Shown: piece by piece, positions 17,901-24,253 of the stretch
Numbering within the stretch: the stretch's first letter is position 1
Layout: each line of letters opens with the position of its first letter
NCBI GenBank assembly: GCA_012519925.1
Contig: JAAYPF010000053.1
Span: 1-32,417 of the forward strand
Length of the DNA stretch: 32,417 nt
Source of the DNA: Clostridiaceae bacterium
GTDB taxonomy: Bacteria; Bacillota; Clostridia; Acetivibrionales; Acetivibrionaceae
Reading direction: 5' to 3'
Position numbers and translations under genes: made by a program
The notes under the pieces: generated by a model
Told to the model about the DNA's origin: nothing
Seen by the model: the letters and a program-made list of their open reading frames with translations, nothing else
Database searches by the model: none

Positions 17901-17933
17901 ACCAATTATTTTTAACACTTCCCAATAATTGGT
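17901..17933 (+). promoter_or_regulatory. Inverted repeat in the fhs leader
   Basis: ACCAATTATT (17901-17910) is perfectly repeated in inverse as AATAATTGGT (17924-17933), 13 bases apart. It lies between the predicted start of transcription and the AGGAGG of fhs. It could be an mRNA hairpin or a protein site. It does not resemble the known THF riboswitch. Confidence 0.45.
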
Positions 17934-17955
17934 TATATATTAGGAGGTAATGTAA

Positions 17956-19626
17956 TTGCTAACAGATATACAAATAGCTCAGTCATGTAAGATAGAACCT
18001 ATTGTTGAAATTGCAAACAAACTTGGAATTTCTGAAGACGAATTAGAATTATACGGAAAGTATAAAGCCAAACTGTCGAATGAACTATGGAAAAGGCTTA
18101 AAGATAAAAAAGATGGAAAGTTGGTATTGGTAACTGCTATAAATCCTACTCCAGCCGGTGAAGGCAAAACTACAACTACTGTTGGCTTAGGACAAGCTTT
18201 ATCAAAGATAGGCAAAAAGGCAGTGATTGCATTAAGAGAACCATCATTAGGTCCTGTTATGGGTATAAAAGGTGGAGCAGCAGGTGGAGGTTACTCCCAA
18301 GTTGTTCCTATGGAAGATATAAATCTTCATTTCACAGGAGATATGCATGCTTTAACGGCTGCTAATAATTTGTTATCGGCTGCTATAGATAATCATATTC
18401 ACCAAGGAAACAGCCTGAACATAGACGTTCGCCAAATCGTTTGGAAAAGGGCAATGGATATGAATGACCGTGCTTTAAGAAACACAATTGTAGGACTTGG
18501 AGGAAAAACTGACGGCATGCCTAGAGAGGATGGCTTTCAAATTACCGTTGCATCTGAAGTTATGGCTATATTATGCCTTTCTATGGACCTTATGGACTTA
18601 AAAGAACGTCTTGGCAAAATAATTATAGGATACAATTATGAAGGAGACCCTGTTACTGCAAAAGATTTAAAAGTTAACGGAGCTATGACACTTCTACTCA
18701 AAGACGCTATTAAACCAAACCTTGTCCAAACATTGGAAAATACACCCGCTATTATGCATGGAGGACCCTTTGCAAATATAGCTCACGGGTGCAATAGTAT
18801 AATGGCTACAAAAATAGCATTAAAACTTGCAGATTACTGTATAACTGAAGCAGGATTTGGTGCTGATCTCGGTGCAGAAAAGTTTTTTAATATCAAATGT
18901 AGGATGTCAGGGTTAAAACCAGATGCAGTCGTACTTGTAGCAACAATAAGGGCATTGAAATATAATGGCGGACAAAAAAAGGAAGACCTTGGATTGGAAA
19001 ACATTAACGCTTTGAAATTAGGCTTTGTAAATCTTGAAAAACATATTGAAAACATTAAAAAGTTTGGACTACCAGTAATGGTTGCTATAAACCACTTTGA
19101 CAGTGACACCTTAGAAGAAATTGAATACGTTAAAAATAGCTGCAAAAATATGAATGTTGAAGTTGCCTTCTCGCAAGTTTTCTCAAAAGGTGGCGAAGGA
19201 GGTCAAGAACTTGCTGAAAAGCTCATTTCTCTGTTGAATACAACTGAGTCTAATTTTAAACCAATTTACGATACAAACTTGCCTATCAAGGAAAAAATCG
19301 AAATTATTGCTAGGGAAATTTACGGAGCAAAAGCAGTTATGTATTCACCTCAAGCAGATAAAACAATTAAGAAAATTCAAAATATGGGGCTAGATAAATT
19401 GCCTATATGTATGGCTAAAACTCAATACTCTCTTTCGGATAATCCGTCACTTTTAGGTAGACCAAAAGACTTCGACATTACTGTTAAAGAATTAAAAATA
19501 TCCGCTGGTGCAGGATTTATTATTGCCCTGACAGGTGATATATTGACAATGCCAGGACTACCAAAAGTACCAGCTGCTGAAAAAATCGATATAGATTCAT
19601 CAGGGGTAATACAAGGTCTGTTTTAG
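17956..19626 (+). CDS. fhs: Formate-tetrahydrofolate ligase
   Basis: This enzyme activates formate with ATP and tetrahydrofolate to give 10-formyl-THF. It supplies one-carbon units for purines and, in acetogens, the methyl branch of the Wood-Ljungdahl pathway. It has normal length (556 aa). Seen: P-loop T65-P-A-G-E-G-K71-T-T-T-T; the following [26 protein letters not shown]; and the C-terminal [10 protein letters not shown]. The start is TTG with AGGAGG eight bases upstream. It is monocistronic, between a promoter and a hairpin. Confidence 0.97.
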   Translation: MLTDIQIAQSCKIEPIVEIANKLGISEDELELYGKYKAKLSNELWKRLKDKKDGKLVLVTAINPTPAGEGKTTTTVGLGQALSKIGKKAVIALREPSLGPVMGIKGGAAGGGYSQVVPMEDINLHFTGDMHALTAANNLLSAAIDNHIHQGNSLNIDVRQIVWKRAMDMNDRALRNTIVGLGGKTDGMPREDGFQITVASEVMAILCLSMDLMDLKERLGKIIIGYNYEGDPVTAKDLKVNGAMTLLLKDAIKPNLVQTLENTPAIMHGGPFANIAHGCNSIMATKIALKLADYCITEAGFGADLGAEKFFNIKCRMSGLKPDAVVLVATIRALKYNGGQKKEDLGLENINALKLGFVNLEKHIENIKKFGLPVMVAINHFDSDTLEEIEYVKNSCKNMNVEVAFSQVFSKGGEGGQELAEKLISLLNTTESNFKPIYDTNLPIKEKIEIIAREIYGAKAVMYSPQADKTIKKIQNMGLDKLPICMAKTQYSLSDNPSLLGRPKDFDITVKELKISAGAGFIIALTGDILTMPGLPKVPAAEKIDIDSSGVIQGLF

Positions 19627-19653
19627 TAGACTTTCTTCATAATTAGCAATATA

Positions 19654-19693
19654 GGAATGCTGAAAAACTAATTCTTGCTTTTTTCAGCATTCC
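19654..19693 (+). terminator. Hairpin terminator after fhs
   Basis: GGAATGCTGAAAAA (19654-19667) pairs with TTTTTCAGCATTCC (19680-19693), a 14-bp stem whose upper part is A:T. No long T run follows on either strand. It lies between convergent fhs and the cotS-like gene and may serve both weakly. Confidence 0.6.
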
Positions 19694-19765
19694 TTAATAG
19701 ATAGTTTGAATTTTTCTATATCAAATGCGATAATAGTTATTAGCTTTCACTTAAAGAATAATCAA

Positions 19766-20752
19766 CTAATACAAAGAATTATAATTATCAAGGAATTTTT
19801 TATGGTATTCAATCTCATCTATGACTTCTAATAACTTTTTCTCAAAAGTCTTATCTCTCCAACATCTTCGGCTATTGTAATACTTATTTACAACTCTCCA
19901 AAACTTTTGAGGAAATTGAAGCATGATTTTCATAACAATAAATTCTTCTTCCGATATAGATTCCACTGACTTATATGCATCAATTATAACTTTTGCTTCA
20001 TTTATATCCCAGTAACATTTTCTCATTTTGCGCCTCAACAGGTTTGCTATATCATAAACCTTCAATTCAAAACTACATAAACTGAAGTTGATAATTGATG
20101 TTTCATTATCATCTATAATTATATTACTGTGTGTATAATCATGGTGGCAAAACAGCCTCTCTTTTCGCGTTTTTTCAACTAATTCTTTATATTTTGAATC
20201 TGTAATTAGTTTAATGGCCTCTTCACCTAAACTATAAAAGTAATCAATATACTGTAATATTAAATAATCAAGACTTCCTTTTTCTTTACGTGCTGCTTTT
20301 TTTACTCTCTGTATCTCTTCTAATCTTCGAGTAAATTGACCTGGAAGTTTTCCCAAATCATCTTTAATCAAGGCTTTCTCAGGCGGTACATAACCCCTTG
20401 AGGAATTGTGCATTTGTGCAAGAGCTTTTGATGCTTTTATTACATCCTCCCTTTTATCAAGATCACATTCTCTACCTTTAACAGAATCAGTAACCGCATA
20501 ATATATGCCATCAATATTTATATATGGAAGTCCTTCTCTATTACAAATAAATCTATCAATATTGCGAAAATTATTTGTAAATAAATGTTCTTTAGCCCCA
20601 TGAACAAACCATATTCTTCCTGGAGAAAAGTTTAATTTTCTTAAAACTTTTTTACCTGCCGAACTATCAACTATAAAAAAATCCTTAAAAGGAATAATAT
20701 TTGTTACTGTAAAATCATACTCTTGCGACATCTCATTGCGTAAATCACTCAT
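19766..20752 (-). CDS. CotS-family spore-coat protein (kinase fold)
   Basis: 328 aa of the CotS/YutH/YsxE group, which has the aminoglycoside-phosphotransferase fold. Seen: the Lys-rich K-K-V-L-R-K near 35; G-R-E-C-D; catalytic-loop F-C-H-H204-D205-Y-T-H-S-N210; then I-I-N222-F-S where active kinases have D-F-D/G; and D-I-A-N-L-L-R-R. Catalytic Asp and Asn are kept, but the metal-binding Asp of the DFG position is Asn. Activity is therefore doubtful. Family members are found in the spore coat. GGAGG lies ten bases before the ATG. It is convergent with fhs. Confidence 0.8.
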   Translation of the reverse strand: MSDLRNEMSQEYDFTVTNIIPFKDFFIVDSSAGKKVLRKLNFSPGRIWFVHGAKEHLFTNNFRNIDRFICNREGLPYINIDGIYYAVTDSVKGRECDLDKREDVIKASKALAQMHNSSRGYVPPEKALIKDDLGKLPGQFTRRLEEIQRVKKAARKEKGSLDYLILQYIDYFYSLGEEAIKLITDSKYKELVEKTRKERLFCHHDYTHSNIIIDDNETSIINFSLCSFELKVYDIANLLRRKMRKCYWDINEAKVIIDAYKSVESISEEEFIVMKIMLQFPQKFWRVVNKYYNSRRCWRDKTFEKKLLEVIDEIEYHKKFLDNYNSLY

Positions 20753-20943
20753 CGTAATTTGACCTCCACTTTATTGGTACAGCCCATTAATCTAAATATA
20801 TGCAATTAAAACGAATGCTAGAATTTGTTTCGCAGCAAAAACTTGTTCTTTTGTTTTGAAGCTTTTTTAGCACCCTCTTTTAGGCTCTAATAATTAATAA
20901 TGCATGGGTTATTTCATAATCGTACTAACGAAAAATAGATTCA

Positions 20944-20968
20944 AAATAAAAAAACCTTATTAAGGTTT
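20944..20968 (-). terminator. Terminator after the 88-aa ORF
   Basis: On the reverse strand AAACCTT and AAGGTTT (20968-20962 and 20958-20952) form a short stem with a 3-base loop, followed by TTTTTTTATTTT. A related palindrome, CCTT-ATC-AAGG, sits 26 bases upstream (20981-20991). The arrangement supports leftward transcription of the small ORF. Confidence 0.55.
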
Positions 20969-21033
20969 ATGATTTAATATCCTTATCAAGGTCTAAAACT
21001 TTTCTTTCTATATAATGGAGATATAAATAAATT

Positions 21034-21300
21034 TTAATTAAGATTCATTTTTACATCCGAAAATCCTCTGCTTTTAATCAAATAATTTATTGTAAAAAGT
21101 TTTCTTATTCTGTTTAAAAAATCTCTATCTATATACAAATCCGACATTTCTGTATTCAAGAAATTTTTCAAAAAATCAATCTTTATGTCTGAAAGTAACG
21201 AGTATGTACAAATATTAATTTTCCCGTTTAGCACATTTCCTTGACACAACTCAATAAATTTAACTGATTCACTCAGAAGTCTTATCTTTGCATACATCAT
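21034..21300 (-). CDS. Hypothetical 88-aa protein
   Basis: I do not recognise this protein. It is mixed alpha/beta, without signal peptide or membrane segment. It begins M-M-Y-A-K-I-R-L-L and has a Lys/Asp-rich helical middle (D-I-K-I-D-F-L-K-N-F-L). AAGGGTGA lies 13 bases before the first ATG, a little far for a ribosome site. A good leftward terminator follows its stop after about 60 bp, which favours a real gene. It stands alone between the cotS-like gene and the XRE/receptor/peptide group. Confidence 0.45.
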   Translation of the reverse strand: MMYAKIRLLSESVKFIELCQGNVLNGKINICTYSLLSDIKIDFLKNFLNTEMSDLYIDRDFLNRIRKLFTINYLIKSRGFSDVKMNLN

Positions 21301-21778
21301 TTCTTAATAATCACCCTTCCATAAATATTTCAATTAAAATTTTCTACCTTTGAAATAGGATTGACAGAATAAATATTCTTCGATCTCGGAGAAATACTTC
21401 CATGCAAGAAATATAAAACGAACAAAAATTCCTTAACCTCAAGAAAATTCCCTTGTCTTTTTATAGTCCTAATAGAAATACTTTACTTACACAGTTTAAC
21501 TCATGCTTACATATATGTCAACATATAACATTAATTTATGCTAACAAACTACTAAATATCTATATTTAGAACTAATATTTCAAGGTAATAAAAAAACTGT
21601 CAAATGGAGTTTTTTAAAAAAAGTGCTGATATTTGTTTGTAATATAGCTTTTTGCTTATGAATTTTTTAAGGCTTAAATTTTTTATATAATAACAAAATT
21701 TTATTATCTTTACTTTACAATAGATGTAAAAGGTTGTATATTATTGATGAGTAACAAATTGAAAATTTAGGTGATCTT
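21301..21778. other. AT-rich intergenic region upstream of the XRE regulator
   Basis: 478 bp, divergent between the 88-aa ORF and the XRE gene. No ORF is supported. The right end carries the XRE promoter and palindrome. The stretch 21498-21545 is rich in TTACATATATG/CATATAAC-like motifs that could be further binding sites. Confidence 0.5.
21714..21742 (+). promoter_or_regulatory. XRE gene promoter with overlapping operator-like palindrome
   Basis: TTTACA (21714-21719), 17-base spacer, TATATT (21737-21742). The -35 is also the left half of TTTACA-N5-TGTAAA (21714-21730), a 17-bp palindrome in the spacer region. That is the usual place for a self-repressor site. It lies 36 bases before the start codon. 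Confidence 0.6.
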
Positions 21779-22498
21779 GTGAGTGATTTAGGAAAACTCT
21801 TCCGAGAGATAAGATTAAGTAAAAATTGGTCAATAAGACAAGCAGCTAAAAATATGGGTATAAGTTATTCATATTTAAGTATCTTAGAGAAAGGTAAGGA
21901 TCCTCGAACTGGGAAAAACGCTAATCCTAAGCCAGAAATGCTGAAGATAATCTCTAAAGCATACAACTACCCTTATGAGGAACTTATGAAAACTGCAGGC
22001 TATTTAAATGACGACCATAATTTTACGAGAAAATTTGATTTGACCATATTTGCGAATAACTTAAAGTTAATAATGGGTAATATGGAGATAGAAACGCTAT
22101 CAAAGGATATCTACGATAAAACTAGATACCGAATAATACCCGACCAAATTAAAAGTTACTTAAAAGGTGACATACAACCATTTCCTGGCACTATAAATAT
22201 TTTGAGTAAATATGCTCAAGTACGCACAGATTTCTGGTTTAGATATAATACTGAACAAACCCTCATAGATGAAAAGAAAAAATATAAAGAAAATTTATTA
22301 GAATCGGCTTGTGAACATTTTAGTAATGAATATATAAGGTTTTCTGATTTACCTGACAATATTAAGCAATTTACAATAGATAAAGAAAACCACGCATATC
22401 TAAAAGCAGTGATAGAAGCCAAAATGAAAGGTATCAGTCCACATACACTAAAGCTTCTTATACAAACCATTGCAAATGAAATAGAATCGTACAAATGA
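21779..22498 (+). CDS. XRE-family transcriptional regulator
   Basis: 239 aa. The N-terminal Cro/C1 helix-turn-helix (about 4-62) includes L-F-R-E-I-R, S-I-R-Q-A-A-K-N-M-G-I-S-Y-S-Y-L-S-I-L-E-K-G. The segment from about 80 to 150 (N-N-L-K-L-I-M-G, L-S-K-D-I, I-K-S-Y-L-K-G-D, I-L-S-K-Y-A) looks like a second, looser HTH-like fold. The helical C-terminus (about 160-239) may bind a partner or peptide. The start is GTG with AGGTGA five bases upstream. It is the first gene of a group with an AgrC-like receptor and an AgrD-like peptide. A self-regulatory palindrome overlaps its promoter. That it controls the peptide is inference. Confidence 0.88.
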   Translation: MSDLGKLFREIRLSKNWSIRQAAKNMGISYSYLSILEKGKDPRTGKNANPKPEMLKIISKAYNYPYEELMKTAGYLNDDHNFTRKFDLTIFANNLKLIMGNMEIETLSKDIYDKTRYRIIPDQIKSYLKGDIQPFPGTINILSKYAQVRTDFWFRYNTEQTLIDEKKKYKENLLESACEHFSNEYIRFSDLPDNIKQFTIDKENHAYLKAVIEAKMKGISPHTLKLLIQTIANEIESYK

Positions 22499-22596
22499 CT
22501 TTTTTACAAAAATAAATGCCTACTTGATAATAATTTAGGAAACATTTAGTTTATGTGTTTATTACGTATAATAACCAATATAAGGGCGTGTTAGCT

Positions 22597-23436
22597 ATGT
22601 GTAACTCATTTTTAAGTTTATTATTAATTAGTATTCCTGAGTCGTTTTTAGCCGGAATACTGAGCATACTTACAATCGGAAAGTTTTCCTATTTGAAAGA
22701 AGACAAAAAGAATATAATAAGGCTTTTTATTTACTCTATAATCTCTGCAGTATTATCTTTTTATTTTCATAATAGAGTATCCACTGAAGAAAGCTTTTTA
22801 GTATATGTGTTAATTACACCTTTGCTCTTTATATTTATATTAAAACTTAATCTATCCGAATCAATCATAGCTTCAATATTCGGACTTACAATACAGGTTG
22901 CAACAGAAGTAATATGGCTTTCACTTGCCCAACCTTTCATATCTAATAGTATTGATATTATTTACTCAAATATAGGCCTACTATTTCTTCTTTCTTTACC
23001 AACTCGTTTGCTTCAGTTAGCTCTAGTATTTATTTCCTACAAATATAATATTAGAATAATTGATATAGAAAATAAGGATACAAAAAAAAGAGAATATTAT
23101 ATAAAACTTATAGTATATGCTTTATCCATTGGAACATTGGTATTTTTAGCTTTTCTATTGACAAAAACACTGGTTTTTGAAAAAACAAATGACTTTTTAT
23201 CTATAGATGGCTTTTTAATTAGGATAAACATATATTTAACTCTTTTTGTAACTGTAATCCTTACTTTAGCCGTAAAAAATACAAGTGATTATTTTAAAAA
23301 TAAAAGTAGATTAAATAATAATGAATTTTTGCAAAACTTAGAGTATATATCTGATCTTATGAAAGAAGAAAATATGACCGAGGCAAAGGATGCTATAGAA
23401 AGCCTTAAAAAGTATTTGCAAAACAATGAAGTGTAA
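22597..23436 (+). CDS. AgrC-like polytopic membrane receptor lacking the kinase domain
   Basis: From the ATG at 22597 (AAGGG ten bases upstream) the protein is 279 aa; an in-frame GTG at 22555 would add 14. Six to seven hydrophobic segments fill about residues 5-235, the layout of the AgrC sensor domain. The last ~40 residues resemble the Spo0B-type dimerisation/phosphotransfer helix of AgrC kinases. However, the phospho-acceptor H-D is N242-E, followed by F-L-Q-N-L-E-Y-I-S-D-L. No ATP-binding domain follows. It lacks the AgrB His and Cys signature, so it is not the processing peptidase. It lies 98 bp after the XRE gene and upstream of an AgrD-like peptide. A receptor or signal-titrating role is inferred. 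Confidence 0.65.
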   Translation: MCNSFLSLLLISIPESFLAGILSILTIGKFSYLKEDKKNIIRLFIYSIISAVLSFYFHNRVSTEESFLVYVLITPLLFIFILKLNLSESIIASIFGLTIQVATEVIWLSLAQPFISNSIDIIYSNIGLLFLLSLPTRLLQLALVFISYKYNIRIIDIENKDTKKREYYIKLIVYALSIGTLVFLAFLLTKTLVFEKTNDFLSIDGFLIRINIYLTLFVTVILTLAVKNTSDYFKNKSRLNNNEFLQNLEYISDLMKEENMTEAKDAIESLKKYLQNNEV

Positions 23437-23742
23437 GTAATGTGTTTTATTATTTAAATAAAATAGACAGAAGCAAAACCTGCAATTGGACTAGTAGATT
23501 GTGTTAAGTCAAACAGCAGAGTTATGTCTTCTCAAAAGAATCTTACGCTATGATACACCCAATACAAAAATTTGCTTAATAGTTTTTTTTAAGAAAAATT
23601 GTATTAATATATATCTACATTAATATAGTAATATAAATAGGCATCTGCAAAAAGCCATGATGATTTGGGCTGTAAATAAATGTTAGAACTGTAAAGTGGT
23701 CATTCTTTTTCATCGTATTTAATTTCACGAAGGTCAGGAGTG

Positions 23743-23809
23743 GAGTTTCTTGGAGTATAGGAATTTTTTAAAAAACTATTTTTGTAAATCCCTATACTTC
23801 AAGAAATTC
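23743..23809. repeat. 19-bp inverted repeat/hairpin upstream of the peptide gene
   Basis: GAGTTTCTTGGAGTATAGG (23743-23761) is complementary, allowing two G:U pairs, to CCTATACTTCAAGAAATTC (23791-23809), around a 29-base loop. There is no adjacent T run or stop codon, so it is not a simple terminator. Confidence 0.65.
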
Positions 23810-23975
23810 GGGTTTGTCATTTTGATAGACGTCTTTAGATTCTTCATAAATGTCTAAAAGTGAAATTTGATTAAAAAGTTTTATCACTTGTTTCACTTCT
23901 TTTCTGTGGAAATATTGGGTTAATAACTATATTGTACACTTTTTTGAGGGAGAAATAATAGTAATATACTGATAC

Positions 23976-23996
23976 AGCCCTTTGACTTCAAGGGCT
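23976..23996 (+). promoter_or_regulatory. Short hairpin in the leader of the AgrD-like gene
   Basis: AGCCCTT and AAGGGCT form a perfect 7-bp stem with a 7-base loop, 55 bases before the start codon. It could be an attenuator or mRNA-stability hairpin. Confidence 0.45.
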
Positions 23997-24050
23997 ACAG
24001 CATTTTACAAATAACAAAAGTAATACAAAAATTAGGGGGGTACTATTGAA

Positions 24051-24191
24051 ATGAAAAAAACACTTGAGGTAATTGCGGTTATTTTAACTACACTTGCTGT
24101 TGTTTCTGTGAGTACAGCATCTTGGTTTTTCTTCTACCAGCCAAATGCTCCAAAAACAATTCAACACTATGAAATAAACAAGTTTTCCTAG
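24051..24191 (+). CDS. AgrD-like cyclic autoinducer pre-peptide with Ser at the ring position
   Basis: 46 aa, behind AGGGGGG ten bases upstream. It has the AgrD three-part layout: a Lys-started hydrophobic leader helix (about 1-23), a short core S24-W-F-F-F28, then a tail opening Y29-Q-P-N-A-P34-K. Clostridial AgrD peptides have C-x4 followed by (H/Y)-Q-P-x-x-P. Here the ring residue is Ser, which would give a lactone rather than a thiolactone, as known for the Staphylococcus intermedius group. The predicted signal is a five-residue ring S-W-F-F-F with uncertain N-terminal tail. AgrB, needed for maturation, is not in this window. A receptor-like protein and an XRE regulator lie upstream. Moderately sure of the family; the mature product is inferred. 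Confidence 0.7.
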   Translation: MKKTLEVIAVILTTLAVVSVSTASWFFFYQPNAPKTIQHYEINKFS

Positions 24192-24204
24192 AAAACAAAC
24201 TAAA

Positions 24205-24236
24205 ATATGCCACACTATGTACATAGTGTGGCATAT
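24205..24236. terminator. Perfect 32-bp palindrome terminator between the peptide gene and nifJ
   Basis: ATATGCCACACTATGT (24205-24220) is followed directly by its exact inverse (24221-24236). On the reverse strand TTTTAGTTTGTTTTC follows, a good nifJ terminator. On the forward strand the T run is weaker but it could also stop the peptide transcript. Confidence 0.85.
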
Positions 24237-24253
24237 CTTGGTTTGTTATAATA

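Larger units (their letters stand above)
23437..24050 (+). other. Long leader/intergenic region before the AgrD-like peptide gene
   Basis: 614 bp without a supported ORF. It contains a 19-bp hairpin (23743-23809) and a 7-bp hairpin (23976-23996). Possible promoter elements are present (for example TTGTAC near 23932 and TAATAT near 23962), but none is clear-cut. No agrB is found here on either strand. Confidence 0.55.

Noticed and set aside
17684-17955. THF or other riboswitch before fhs
   Set aside because: The leader is AT-rich with only a simple inverted repeat. None of the conserved riboswitch core bases were recognised.
22597-23436. AgrB peptidase
   Set aside because: The protein is polytopic and near an AgrD-like peptide, but it lacks the conserved His and Cys of AgrB and is longer, with a Spo0B-like helical tail.
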